Below, piece by piece: positions 52,774 to 61,850 of a DNA stretch of 64,000 nt (positions are counted from its first letter, which is position 1; each line of letters opens with the position of its first letter). Made by a program: the position numbers and the translations under genes. Origin of the DNA: GCA-016699835 sp964543905 (GTDB lineage: Bacteria > Planctomycetota > Phycisphaerae > Phycisphaerales > UBA1924); NCBI GenBank assembly GCA_964543905.1, contig CAZIZO010000003.1, forward strand, positions 248,001 through 312,000, in the 5' to 3' direction. A model generated the notes under the pieces. It was not told where the DNA came from, did no database searches, and worked only from the letters and a program-made list of their open reading frames with translations.

Positions 52774-53985
52774 ATGAGCGTACTTGACCAAACAAAAACC
52801 GCACAACTCGTCGAAGATACTCGCAAAGCGCTTCAGGGCGTGCGGGGTGCTCTCATTGAGTTGTACGCCTCGATCGACGCGGACCCGTCCACGCCCCAGG
52901 AGACCGCACGGCGATTTAGCCTCAATCGCAATCTGACCTGGAAGGTTTCGAAGGTCCTCAACGGTGCTGACGCGTTCGCAACCCTCAACCACCTGCCCGG
53001 GCAGCAGGGGCTCGAGATGGTGATTGGCGCGATGCAGAAAGCCGGCGCGCCCTCGCACGTGGTCGATCAGGCGCGTGTGGCGATCAGCCAGTTCATGGAG
53101 GTGGTCGATCGCCATGCCGGCGGGCGCGAGCACCTCGAACTCACCCTTGAGAGCATGGGGCTCTTCGAGCGAGAGGGCGGGCTGGAGAGTGGCCGCGAAC
53201 TCGCGTTCCGCGGGAACAGCATGGTCTGGGGGGTGCAGGCGAAGACGCGCGTGGGCCTGGGCATTCTTGCCCCGTCCGCCCGCACGCCGGGCGCGAATGA
53301 CTTGGCGCTGATCGCGGGGCTGGTTGGATTTCGTCGTTTGCGTCCGTCCGTCTCGTGGCGGCTTTTCCGATCGCAGTTCCACGACGACAAGGGACACGAC
53401 ATCAAAGCGCCGGAGGAACTGGAGGAGAAAGCGCCGGGAGATCACCCACAGATCCTGCGCGAGTTCTGCTCGTCGAACATGCCGCCGCTGGAGTTTCGAC
53501 AGACCCCCGACGGTCGCGAGTATGTGCTCCCGGGCGGTCCGGTGGGCAATCTCGCGGCGTTCGATTGCTTCTACGGGTACGTGATGCGCGGGCTCCCGAA
53601 TCGGGCGGGTCCGAATGATGAGTTTGGCTCGGTGGCGGCGGCGTTGACGTTGCCGGTCGAGGGCTTGATCTTCGACATGCTCTTCCACCGCGACGCGATG
53701 CCGGCAAAGGCGCCCGAGGTGCTGGTCTACGGCTTCCCGCACGGCGGCCCGGACGATCCCTCGCAGCAGACCGTGCGCAACCTGCTCCCCATCTCGCACG
53801 TGCCGGTCGAGTTGGCGGGGAGTCCGCCGGCGGTCGCCACCCCTCTTGTGCCGCGGTATTCGCAGTTGGTCAACCGCATCTACGAGCGGATGGGATGGCG
53901 CGCGGAGGACTTTGTGGGGATGCGGGTGCACATGCGCTTCCCCCCGATGTCCTCGCGTGTGGTGCTGCGTTGGCCGCTGGCGTAG
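52774..53985 (+). CDS. Conserved-looking cytoplasmic protein of unknown function
   Basis: A 403-residue protein with no signal peptide or membrane helix. Residues 5-60 look helical and include a possible helix-turn-helix (T-A-R-R-F-S-L-N-R-N-L-T-W-K-V-S-K-V-L-N). A helical middle part follows (E-H-L-E-L-T-L-E-S-M-G), then from about residue 145 a mixed region with A-K-T-R-V-G-L-G-I-L and N-L-L-P-I-S-H-V-P. I do not recognise the family. It is followed by a PadR regulator gene 103 bases downstream on the same strand. A DNA-binding role is possible but unproven. Confidence 0.75.
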   Translation: MSVLDQTKTAQLVEDTRKALQGVRGALIELYASIDADPSTPQETARRFSLNRNLTWKVSKVLNGADAFATLNHLPGQQGLEMVIGAMQKAGAPSHVVDQARVAISQFMEVVDRHAGGREHLELTLESMGLFEREGGLESGRELAFRGNSMVWGVQAKTRVGLGILAPSARTPGANDLALIAGLVGFRRLRPSVSWRLFRSQFHDDKGHDIKAPEELEEKAPGDHPQILREFCSSNMPPLEFRQTPDGREYVLPGGPVGNLAAFDCFYGYVMRGLPNRAGPNDEFGSVAAALTLPVEGLIFDMLFHRDAMPAKAPEVLVYGFPHGGPDDPSQQTVRNLLPISHVPVELAGSPPAVATPLVPRYSQLVNRIYERMGWRAEDFVGMRVHMRFPPMSSRVVLRWPLA

Positions 53986-54054
53986 CGTCCCCGACCACGT
54001 GGTCGATCGGTTCAAGGCGACGTTGGCGGGGTGGAACCGAACCACGAGATTGAG

Positions 54055-54083
54055 TTGGATTCGTCCCCGAAGGCTCGTACATT
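54055..54083 (+). promoter_or_regulatory. Putative promoter of the PadR gene, leaderless
   Basis: TTGGAT at 54055-54060, a 17-base spacer and TACATT at 54078-54083. Only five bases separate TACATT from the GTG start codon at 54089, so the transcript would begin at the codon itself. No ribosome site is present, in keeping with a leaderless message. Confidence 0.4.
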
Positions 54084-54088
54084 CCCCC

Positions 54089-54631
54089 GTGCCCCGGGGA
54101 CGTCATTCCGAACTTGAGTGCTTCGTGCTTGGCCTGGTGTGGCAACTGGGCGGATGCAGCGCCTACGACGTTCGGCGCACGATGGGAGACTCCCCGTCGT
54201 CGCAGTGGAGCGCGAGCACGGGGGCGATCTACCCGCTCATGCGGAGGCTCCAACGTCAGGGCCTGGTGACGATGAAACAGGAGAAGACGGGGCAACGGGC
54301 GAGGCGGGTCTACACGATCACGACGACGGGTCGGCGCGTGCTGCGCCAGTGGGTGGGGCCGCCGCTGGCGCCGGAGGCGATCAGCGTCGCGCACGATCCG
54401 CTGCGTTCTCGCGCGAGGTTCCTGGGCGTGCTGTCGCCCGAAGAGCGCGAGGCGTGGGTGCGTGCCGCGACCTCGGCCCTCGCCGAGATCGTGGCGAGGG
54501 TCAAGGCGTGGGAGCGGAAGTACGGCACGCGAGATCCGTTCCAATGGCTCGTGAGCCGCAACGGCGAACTGGAAACACAGGCTCGACAAGCATGGTTGAA
54601 CGAGATGGCCGAGCGACTGAAGCACCACTAG
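54089..54631 (+). CDS. PadR family transcriptional regulator
   Basis: A 180-residue DNA-binding protein. The winged-helix N-terminal domain has E-C-F-V-L-G-L-V-W-Q-L, A-Y-D-V-R-R-T-M, then S-T-G-A-I-Y-P-L-M-R-R-L-Q-R-Q-G-L-V and R-R-V-Y-T-I-T-T-T-G-R-R, the PadR pattern. The C-terminal helical part (about 110-180) suits dimerisation. The GTG at 54089 is taken as start because the fold begins right after it; the frame is open far upstream, overlapping the previous gene. Targets unknown, commonly an adjacent transporter or its own promoter. Confidence 0.85.
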   Translation: MPRGRHSELECFVLGLVWQLGGCSAYDVRRTMGDSPSSQWSASTGAIYPLMRRLQRQGLVTMKQEKTGQRARRVYTITTTGRRVLRQWVGPPLAPEAISVAHDPLRSRARFLGVLSPEEREAWVRAATSALAEIVARVKAWERKYGTRDPFQWLVSRNGELETQARQAWLNEMAERLKHH

Positions 54632-54686
54632 TTTGGAAGGCGATCGGGTGGAGGCGACGAAGAGGGAGGCGCGGTAGACTGGGCTT

Positions 54687-55310
54687 ATGCGTGCGGAAAC
54701 GCGAGAGAGTGGGGGAGTGGCGGGTCCCGCCAAGTGGGCGGCCGTCGGCGCACTGGGAGGTGCGGCGATCACGGGTGTCATCGGCGCGCTGGTCCTTTAT
54801 CAACCTCGAGATCTGGTGGTGGCCGAGCGAGCACCGATTCCCGCGCACGCGTTCGTGCAACGGAGCGAGATGGCGGGCATGCCGAGCGTGCCCGTCGCGA
54901 CACCCGGCTCCGAACTGACAAGAGACTCTCGGGGCGTCGTCGGCTCATCACCGCCCTCGCCTTCGCCGGAGCCCGCAAAGTCCGAATCCGTGCCCCCTTC
55001 GGCGCCGGCGACGCCCGATCCATCTCCCTCGCCAGTGCCCTCTGTAGCGCCCGCACCCTCGGTGCCCGCGCCCAAGCCCGCGGCGCCCGCGATCCCCATG
55101 CCGCCCGCGTCTTCGGGCAAACTCAACGTCAACAAGGCGACGCCAGCGGAACTCGAACTGTTGCCCGGCATCGGTCCCGCGATGGCCAAACGCATCGTGG
55201 ACTACCGCACCGCGCACGGGCTGTTCAAGCGGCTCGAAGACCTCGACAAGGTCAACGGCATCGGTCCGAAGACCTTGGACAAACTTCGCCCGCTGGTGAC
55301 GATCGAGTAG
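54687..55310 (+). CDS. ComEA-like helix-hairpin-helix protein
   Basis: A 207-residue protein. One transmembrane helix (about 16-38) anchors it, followed by a Pro/Ala/Ser-rich linker of about 100 residues and a C-terminal helix-hairpin-helix pair: L-N-V-N-K-A-T-P-A-E-L-E-L-L-P-G-I-G-P-A-M-A-K-R-I and V-N-G-I-G-P-K-T-L-D-K-L. This is the layout of ComEA, the DNA receptor of competence systems, although many such proteins have no proven DNA-uptake role. The long Pro-rich linker could span the wide periplasm. mfd follows in the same orientation. Confidence 0.88.
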   Translation: MRAETRESGGVAGPAKWAAVGALGGAAITGVIGALVLYQPRDLVVAERAPIPAHAFVQRSEMAGMPSVPVATPGSELTRDSRGVVGSSPPSPSPEPAKSESVPPSAPATPDPSPSPVPSVAPAPSVPAPKPAAPAIPMPPASSGKLNVNKATPAELELLPGIGPAMAKRIVDYRTAHGLFKRLEDLDKVNGIGPKTLDKLRPLVTIE

Positions 55311-55438
55311 TCTCGGGCGGGATGCTTTGAACCGATACAGTTCGTCGTGAGTCCACCCTGCTGTCGGCGTGCCGTGCGGCCCGCGGGCGGCGTGACGCTG
55401 CGCGGAGGCTCGACCTGGCGACCGATCTGCTCCAACCG

Positions 55439-58400
55439 GTGCTGACGAGTTCGGCGTTCCGGACGTTGGCCGAGGCGATGGTGTCGCGCCGTCGCGTCGT
55501 GGCGACGGGTGCGGTTGGATCGGCGCCCACCTTCGTGGCGGCGTCACTGAGCCGATCCGCCTCGCGCCCCGTGGTCATGGTCGTGGCGCACCTCGACGAC
55601 GCCGACGAAGTGGGCGACGAACTCGCGGCGTTGGGGGTGAGGTGCATCCGACTCCCGGCCTTGGAGGTGCTCCCGGGTGAGAGCGACGCGAGTTTGGAGC
55701 AGTTTGCCGATCGTCTCTCCGCCGTTCGCGCCGTCGCGACGTGGAATGAGCCCGGGGTCATCGTCTGTCCGATCCAGGCGCTGATGCAGTTGGTGCCGCC
55801 GCCCAAGAGCCTGGAGCGCCTGGTGCGAACGCTTCGCGTCGGGGAGGAGTACAACCTGGCTCGCCTGCTGGAGTGGCTCACGAGCGCGGGCTACGCGCGC
55901 GTCGAAGCGATCGAGGAGGCCGGTGAGTTTGCGCTCCGCGGGGGGATTCTGGATGTCTTTTCGCCCGGGGGCGGGGGCGTGCCGGTGCGGTTGGATTTCT
56001 TTGGCGACACGCTGGAGCGCATGACGGAGATCGATCTGGAGACGATGGGCTCGGATCGCACGGTGGCGAGCGTCGATCTCATCGCGGCCGACGCGAAACT
56101 CGCGCAAGGAGACGACGCGAGTGTTCAGTTCCTCGAGTTGGTTCCGAGCCACGCGCTGGCGATGCTGGTGGAGACGATGGAGGTGGTGGAGCAGGGACGC
56201 GGGTATTACGAGCGGGTGATGGACGCACGCGGCATCGCGGGCCCGCCGGCGGTGCTGAAGGTGCTCGAATCACGCTTTGCCGCGTTCATGGAGTTGAACC
56301 AGTTCTCGGCGGGGGCGAGCGCGAGCGACGCGAGGATCGAGTTGCCCGTCTCGCCGCTGCCCAGTTTTCCGCAGGACACCAAGGAGGCGGTCGGGGAGTT
56401 GGCGGGGCTGGCGCGCGAGACCGGCCGCGTGGTGGTGTGCTGCCAGAACGCGGGCGAGGAGCAGCGCCTGGGCGAGTTGCTGCGCGAGTTTGCGACCGCG
56501 CACGCCGACCGCACCGCGCACCGGACCGCGTACGTGCATCGCGGATTTGTCTGGCGGGGCGATGAATCCGCGGGCGGGTGCGCCGTCGTTCCGTACCACG
56601 AACTGCTCAATCGATTCACCGTGCGCCGACGTGCCGCCCGCATGCGCGCCAACCGCGCGATGGACACGTTCCTCGACTTCCAGGTCGGGGACTACGTGGT
56701 GCACACCGAGCATGGGATCTGCAAGTTCATCGGGCTGCACCTGATGAAGCCCAGAGAACTCCCCGGGCAGCACGGCGTGTGGGCGGAGATGAAGGGCAAG
56801 GCGCGCGAGGTGGAGCCCGAGGAGTTTCTCACGCTCGAGTTCGCCAAGGGCAGCAAACTGCACGTTCCCGCGATGCAGATCGACAAGGTGCAGAAGTACG
56901 TCGGCGGCTTTGCGGGCAAGCCCCCGCTCTCGACCCTGGGCGGGCAGAAATGGAAGAACCAGAAAGAGAGCGTTGCCGAGAGCGTCAAGGACCTCGCCGC
57001 CGAACTGCTCCGCGTTCGTGCCGCGCGAGCGCACATCCCGGGCATCCAGTATCCCGCCGACACGGCGTGGCAACAGGAGTTCGAGGCGGAGTTTCCATAC
57101 ACCGAGACCGAGGATCAACTCGCCGCGCTCGGCGAGATCAAGAAGGACATGACCGGCCCCCAGCCCATGGACCGCCTGATCTGCGGCGACGTGGGCTTCG
57201 GAAAGACCGAACTCGCCATCCGTGCGGCGTTCAAGGCCGTGGAGTTTGGCAAGCAGGTCGCCGTGCTCGTGCCGACGACCGTGCTCGCCGAGCAGCACGA
57301 ACGGACGTTCAAATCCCGCTTTGCCGGGTATCCCTTTCGCATCGAGAGCCTCTCGCGTTTCAAGACCCCCAAGGAACAGAACGAGACCCTCGCCGCCCTC
57401 CGCAAGGGGCAGGTGGATGTGATGATCGGCACGCACCGCATCCTCTCCCAGGACGTGAAGTTCGCGGATCTCGGGCTGGTCATCGTGGACGAAGAGCAGC
57501 GTTTCGGGGTCGAGCACAAGGAAGCCCTGCTCCGCCTGCGGTTGACGGTGGATGTGCTCACGCTCTCCGCGACGCCCATCCCGCGCACGCTCCACATGGC
57601 GATGCTGGGGATCCGCGACATCTCGAGCCTGACGACCGCCCCGCTGGATCGGCGAGCGATCGTGACGGAGGTGATCCCGTACAACCCGATCCGCATCAAG
57701 CAGGCGATCGAGCGTGAACTGGCGCGCGAGGGACAGGTCTTCTTCGTGCACAATCGCGTGCACGACATCCAGACGGTGGCCGACGAGGTGCAGAAACTCG
57801 TGCCGGAGGCGAGGGTGGTCTACGGGCACGGGCAGATGACGCCGCACGAGTTGGAGGACGTCATGCTCAAGTTCATGCGTCGCCAGGCGGACATCCTCGT
57901 CTCGACGACGATCATCGAGAGCGGCATCGACATCGCGAGCGCGAACACGATGATCATCAACGACGCGGATCGGTTCGGGCTCTCGGAGTTGCACCAGTTG
58001 CGTGGGCGTGTCGGGCGATCCAAGCATCGCGCGTATTGCTATCTCCTGCTGCCGAATGAGCGCACGGTGAACGAGGTCGCCCAGAAGCGGTTGAAGGCGA
58101 TCGAGCAGTACAGCATGCTCGGCGCCGGCTTCAAGATCGCGATGCGCGACCTGGAGATCCGCGGCGCGGGGAACATCCTGGGGGCGGAGCAGTCCGGGCA
58201 CATCGCCGCCGTCGGGTACGAGATGTATTGCCAACTCCTGGAACGTGCGGTGCACGATCTCAAGAACGACAAGATCGAGGAGCCGCCGAGTTCGACGAGC
58301 ATCGAGATCGGGATCGGAGGCTCGATTCCGAAGGGCTACATCCCGTCCGAGGTCCGCCGGCTCGAGGCGTATCGGCGCATGGCCGCCGCGAGGAGCCTCG

Positions 58401-58825
58401 AAGAGATCGAGAAAGTCCGTGTCGATCTCACCGAAGCCTACGGCGAGCCCCCCAAGGTCGTGCAACGCCTGCTCGAACTCGCCGAACTCCGGGCCCTGGC
58501 GTCCAAACTCGACGTGCGGACGGTGACCGTTCGTGAGAAGGACGTCATCTTCCGGACGAAGCACCCGGCCTCGGTGAGCGAACTCCTCTCAAAGCCGCCC
58601 CCGGGTTCGCAGGTCGCCAAGGAGGCCACCGTGCGCGTCTTGCCCCCCAAGTCCCAGGGCGAGTTGGCCGAGGTCTACTTCCGCCCGCCGGAGCGATACT
58701 TGGAACCGCAATCTCTCCTGAGCATCCTGCGTCGGCGGTTGGGTCCACCCACGGTCTCCTCGCCTCCACCGCCAACAACGGCCCCGGTTCGAACGTCCCG
58801 TCCCGGCTCGGCGAAAGCCCCCTAG
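55439..58825 (+). CDS. mfd: Transcription-repair coupling factor Mfd
   Basis: About 1128 residues. Mfd removes stalled RNA polymerase and recruits UvrA. The UvrB-like N-terminal part is present, then the RNA-polymerase interaction domain (D-Y-V-V-H-T-E-H-G-I-C-K-F), the helicase core with Walker A (G-D-V-G-F-G-K-T-E-L), D-E-E-Q-R-F-G, T-L-S-A-T-P-I-P-R-T-L and the T-I-I-E-S-G-I-D motif, and a C-terminal D7 domain. The GTG at 55439 has no ribosome site. An in-frame CTG at 55415 has GGAGG six bases upstream and would add 8 residues (L-A-T-D-L-L-Q-P), so the true start is uncertain. Confidence 0.96.
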   Translation: MLTSSAFRTLAEAMVSRRRVVATGAVGSAPTFVAASLSRSASRPVVMVVAHLDDADEVGDELAALGVRCIRLPALEVLPGESDASLEQFADRLSAVRAVATWNEPGVIVCPIQALMQLVPPPKSLERLVRTLRVGEEYNLARLLEWLTSAGYARVEAIEEAGEFALRGGILDVFSPGGGGVPVRLDFFGDTLERMTEIDLETMGSDRTVASVDLIAADAKLAQGDDASVQFLELVPSHALAMLVETMEVVEQGRGYYERVMDARGIAGPPAVLKVLESRFAAFMELNQFSAGASASDARIELPVSPLPSFPQDTKEAVGELAGLARETGRVVVCCQNAGEEQRLGELLREFATAHADRTAHRTAYVHRGFVWRGDESAGGCAVVPYHELLNRFTVRRRAARMRANRAMDTFLDFQVGDYVVHTEHGICKFIGLHLMKPRELPGQHGVWAEMKGKAREVEPEEFLTLEFAKGSKLHVPAMQIDKVQKYVGGFAGKPPLSTLGGQKWKNQKESVAESVKDLAAELLRVRAARAHIPGIQYPADTAWQQEFEAEFPYTETEDQLAALGEIKKDMTGPQPMDRLICGDVGFGKTELAIRAAFKAVEFGKQVAVLVPTTVLAEQHERTFKSRFAGYPFRIESLSRFKTPKEQNETLAALRKGQVDVMIGTHRILSQDVKFADLGLVIVDEEQRFGVEHKEALLRLRLTVDVLTLSATPIPRTLHMAMLGIRDISSLTTAPLDRRAIVTEVIPYNPIRIKQAIERELAREGQVFFVHNRVHDIQTVADEVQKLVPEARVVYGHGQMTPHELEDVMLKFMRRQADILVSTTIIESGIDIASANTMIINDADRFGLSELHQLRGRVGRSKHRAYCYLLLPNERTVNEVAQKRLKAIEQYSMLGAGFKIAMRDLEIRGAGNILGAEQSGHIAAVGYEMYCQLLERAVHDLKNDKIEEPPSSTSIEIGIGGSIPKGYIPSEVRRLEAYRRMAAARSLEEIEKVRVDLTEAYGEPPKVVQRLLELAELRALASKLDVRTVTVREKDVIFRTKHPASVSELLSKPPPGSQVAKEATVRVLPPKSQGELAEVYFRPPERYLEPQSLLSILRRRLGPPTVSSPPPPTTAPVRTSRPGSAKAP

Positions 58826-58948
58826 AATCTCGGAAGGTCATGCGAGTGTCTCCCCCCTCGGCGGCACGCGTGCCCTGGGGCGCGGTCGTGGGTCGGACCT
58901 CACGCGCGACGCCGCGCACGGAATGCCGCGGCCAGGGAGGTTGATTGG

Positions 58949-59698
58949 ATGGCAAACGCTGGTCCACGTTGGATGCCCTTGGGCGATTCGGGCGACGCCA
59001 AGTACGCCTTTGACCGACGCATCATCGCGCTCAAGAAGCGGCTTGTTCGCGAGGCGACGTCGGCGGTCAGCATGCTCGAATCGGCGTTGAACTCGCTGTG
59101 GACGCTCCAGGCCGACGCCGCCCGTGCCGTCCGCGTTGCCGATGACAAGATCGATTGGGAAGAAGTGGAGATCGAGAAGGAGTGCTACGAACTCTTGACG
59201 CTCCATCATCCCTTCGCGCGGGATTTTCGCGTGGTGACCTTCATCCTCAAGGTCAACTCCGACATCGAGCGCGTCGCGGATCATGCCGTCTCGATCGCCA
59301 AGGCCGTGGTGAAGATCAGCAAACTCATCCAGCCCGGCCACCCCGTCCCCACGTGGCCGACTTCGCTCGTGGACCTTGGGCATCGCGTCCCCGCCGCGTG
59401 CCACGGGCTCATGCGTGCCGTGCTCGACGAGGACGTTGAGGCCGCCAAGGCGATCGTGGAGGGGGACGAGATCATCGACCAACTCGACCGCAGGCTCTTC
59501 GACGAGGCCATGGAACTCATGAAAGGCGAGAATACCGAGGCCAACCTCGCCATCGGGATGCTCGTCTACCGCATCGGGCGCGAACTCGAACGCATCGGCG
59601 ACCTCATGAAGAACATCGCCGAAGATGTCATCTATCTCGCCACAGGCTCCATCGTCCGCCACGAAGAACGTGCGGCGAAGGCAAAGGCGAGCGGATGA
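58949..59698 (+). CDS. phoU: Phosphate transport system regulator PhoU
   Basis: A 249-residue cytoplasmic protein made of two three-helix PhoU repeats. The motifs are clear: the first repeat has D-D-K-I-D-W-E-E-V-E-I-E-K and R-V-V-T-F-I-L-K-V-N-S-D-I-E-R-V-A-D-H-A; the second has G-D-E-I-I-D-Q-L-D and R-I-G-R-E-L-E-R-I-G-D-L-M-K-N-I-A-E-D. PhoU links the Pst transporter to the PhoR/PhoB sensor system. No pst or pho genes are adjacent. A GGGAGG site precedes the ATG. Its 3' end overlaps the convergent PEP-CTERM-like gene by 67 bases. Confidence 0.95.
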   Translation: MANAGPRWMPLGDSGDAKYAFDRRIIALKKRLVREATSAVSMLESALNSLWTLQADAARAVRVADDKIDWEEVEIEKECYELLTLHHPFARDFRVVTFILKVNSDIERVADHAVSIAKAVVKISKLIQPGHPVPTWPTSLVDLGHRVPAACHGLMRAVLDEDVEAAKAIVEGDEIIDQLDRRLFDEAMELMKGENTEANLAIGMLVYRIGRELERIGDLMKNIAEDVIYLATGSIVRHEERAAKAKASG

Positions 59699-60573
59699 AT
59701 CAAGCATCTCGGCAACCCGTGCTCCAGATGGGGCGGGCCTCCGATCCGTTTCGGCACTCTCTCAACTACCACGCCTGAGACAGATAGAAACTTCGGAGCA
59801 CAACTTCGGGGCGACACGCGACGACGGCGACGACGAGCGGCGAGCGTGCCCGCGAGGACGAGGAGTGAGGCCGAGGCTGGGGAGGGGATGACTCGTATCG
59901 TCAAAGGTGATTCGGTCATGGGGTGCCGCCATTGCTCGCCCATGTGCTGAAAAGTACGAATGAAACTGAACATGTACGGGGTATAGCCGAAGGCCGTGTC
60001 AGTCGACCATGCCGCGGTGACAAGGCGATCACCGAGTGTGCCATCCAGGTTAAGGGTGTACTCAAAGACGCTGATGGGATTGAGATAGACCGGCGTGGGG
60101 CTCGTGCCGTTGTTCGGCCCTTGAAACGATTGAGCCCAGCGCGTGCCTTGGCCCGGAGGAAGAAAGTCAAAGTCGTCGTCAATTTTGATGCGGCTACCGA
60201 ACCGGAGCACGTGAAGCTGCTGGATTGTGTAGGGAACTTGGCCACGGGAGATAGCACTAATCGTATCGCTCGGGCCTGCACCTTGCAACCCGTCGACGTA
60301 GGGATCGAAGAGAATCCCACCAAAGTACGCAAGCGGTTCGAGCCCGGGAAATGTGATCACTCCTCGTACTCGAATCGAACTCGACGGTTGGTTCGTTATG
60401 ATTGCGCCGGCAGACCAAGTTTGCCCGTTATCGAGCGACGCTTGCCATTCCCAAGTAGCGGGATCGCCCTGCAATACGACTTGGGCATTCGAACAAGCAG
60501 GGGACAACGCCGTCAGCGACAACGCGACGAGAATAGAACTGCTGCACGTGGTCACGAGCCGCTCCTTTCTCAT
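59632..60573 (-). CDS. Secreted PEP-CTERM-like protein, paralogue 4, with C-terminal overrun
   Basis: A 313-residue distant member of the family seen at 0.3, 1.1 and 12.4 kb: signal peptide (about 1-28), then S-L-D-N-G-Q-T-W-S-A-G and I-R-V-R-G-V-I-T-F-P-G. The sorting tail is recognisable (V-I-P-S-P-A-S, hydrophobic stretch, A-A-R-R-R-R-R-R) but the frame continues about 60 residues beyond the Arg cluster, overlapping phoU. That overrun suggests a lost stop codon or a frameshift, possibly in the CGC/CGT-rich Arg tract. Its ATG overlaps the stop of the subtilase gene (ATGA, 60570-60573), so the two are translationally coupled. Confidence 0.8.
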   Translation of the reverse strand: MRKERLVTTCSSSILVALSLTALSPACSNAQVVLQGDPATWEWQASLDNGQTWSAGAIITNQPSSSIRVRGVITFPGLEPLAYFGGILFDPYVDGLQGAGPSDTISAISRGQVPYTIQQLHVLRFGSRIKIDDDFDFLPPGQGTRWAQSFQGPNNGTSPTPVYLNPISVFEYTLNLDGTLGDRLVTAAWSTDTAFGYTPYMFSFIRTFQHMGEQWRHPMTESPLTIRVIPSPASASLLVLAGTLAARRRRRRVSPRSCAPKFLSVSGVVVERVPKRIGGPPHLEHGLPRCLIHPLAFAFAARSSWRTMEPVAR

Positions 60574-61850
60574 TCGCAACCGTTTGGAGAGACCGCGCGT
60601 GCCGCATCGACGCGAGCTCCCGTCACACACCAACCCGACAAGCCGGAGATGACATCAGCTTTCGCCATAATGCGGTCCTTGACCTGCAGATTTGTGAAGG
60701 CTGGAAATTCCGTCCAGACCAGCGCGGCGATTCCTGAAACGATGGCTGCGGCGTCAGACGTTCCAGCGCCCGCAACCGCTGCGCCGCTTGGCGTGTGGAT
60801 GGAGAGCCCCCAGATGGGTTCTGCAGGGGCCATCACATCAACAAGGGTGGCACCATAGTTGGTGTTGTCATCTGCACGCACATCGCAGGGCGCACCTTGC
60901 GCATTCAAGCTCCATGGAGAATCGTCGATATCCGTGCCGCCAACAAGGAGCATGTTGGGGAGGGACCATTCAGCAGGGAAGTAGTCATAGCAGTTGGCGT
61001 CGAGGTTGATCCCAGCGTTTCCGGCGGCTTGTACGTAGAGCGAGTCCGGGGTTTCGTTGATGAAGTCGTAGACGGCAACCACTCCAGTCGGATCATTGGC
61101 AAAAATCTGCCAACTGCAGTTGATAAGCCGTGCCCCGCGTTTGTGGGCGTACTCAAGAGATTGAAGGATGCTGGATGCGGTAGCCACGCCCTCATTGTCG
61201 GAGTACTTAATGATCAAGAGTTGTGCGGTCCAAGCGATACCCGCGATTTCAAGCTCATTGTTCCCGACAGCTCCCATAATCGAGGCCATCGCGGTACCAT
61301 GCCCGGATTGATCTTGTGGAAGCGGGAACGTCGACCCGTTGGGATTCGGAGGAAAAAACTCTGTTCCCCAGTAGTCGTCGACGTAGCCGTTGTTGTCGTT
61401 GTCGATCCCGTCAATCGGGTCGGCCGGATTCTTCATGATATTGTTGGCGAGATCGAGATGGGGAAATAGGGTGCTGCCTTGTGAGAAAAACGCCACACCT
61501 GAATCGACGACGGCAATGGGTTCGGTTGCAACGGTGCGATGGCTCCACAAGGATTGGATACAGATTGGGTCAAGTGAGGGCGGCTGAGAGTTGTTGGTCC
61601 AACGTGGATCGTTCGGCGTCGTTAGCCCTGAAGCCCAGCAGTCGCGTCCAACAATCCGAAACTCGCGAGTTTCGGTGAGGAGAAGACGAGATGTTTCCTC
61701 CAACCCCTCTGGCACTTCTCGGATCGCAATCCCCGGCACATACTCGCTCGCCCACATCACGCGGCCACCGAGTTCCCGAAGCAGGGGCGGAGTGTTGAGC
61801 AGTGCTTCCCGCGCCCGTGCTGGTTCCTCCCAACGCACGAGGAGTCTCAT
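60570..61850 (-). CDS. Subtilisin-like serine protease (S8 family) with slippable leader
   Basis: A 426-residue protease when read from the ATG at 61850. The catalytic triad is present: A-V-V-D-S-G-V-A (Asp), S-G-H-G-T-A-M-A-S (His) and G-A-G-T-S-D-A-A-A (Ser; the usual M-A-A is D-A-A). A calcium-site-like run of acidic residues and Asn lies around I-D-N-D-N-N-G-Y-V-D-D. From 61850 the protein has no export signal. Upstream in the same frame lies V-C-V-C-V-S-G-I-C-L-A-Q, which looks like the end of a signal peptide but has no good start codon in frame. The ATG at 61945 would supply one if the (GT)9 tract lost one unit. A long in-frame extension to 62081 runs back to the upstream terminator and is unlikely. 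Confidence 0.82.
   Translation of the reverse strand: MRLLVRWEEPARAREALLNTPPLLRELGGRVMWASEYVPGIAIREVPEGLEETSRLLLTETREFRIVGRDCWASGLTTPNDPRWTNNSQPPSLDPICIQSLWSHRTVATEPIAVVDSGVAFFSQGSTLFPHLDLANNIMKNPADPIDGIDNDNNGYVDDYWGTEFFPPNPNGSTFPLPQDQSGHGTAMASIMGAVGNNELEIAGIAWTAQLLIIKYSDNEGVATASSILQSLEYAHKRGARLINCSWQIFANDPTGVVAVYDFINETPDSLYVQAAGNAGINLDANCYDYFPAEWSLPNMLLVGGTDIDDSPWSLNAQGAPCDVRADDNTNYGATLVDVMAPAEPIWGLSIHTPSGAAVAGAGTSDAAAIVSGIAALVWTEFPAFTNLQVKDRIMAKADVISGLSGWCVTGARVDAARAVSPNGCE

Noticed and set aside
53846..54088. Upstream extension of the PadR frame
   Set aside because: It lies in another frame of the preceding gene, is Cys/Trp/Arg-rich and has no ribosome site; the winged helix starts just after 54089.
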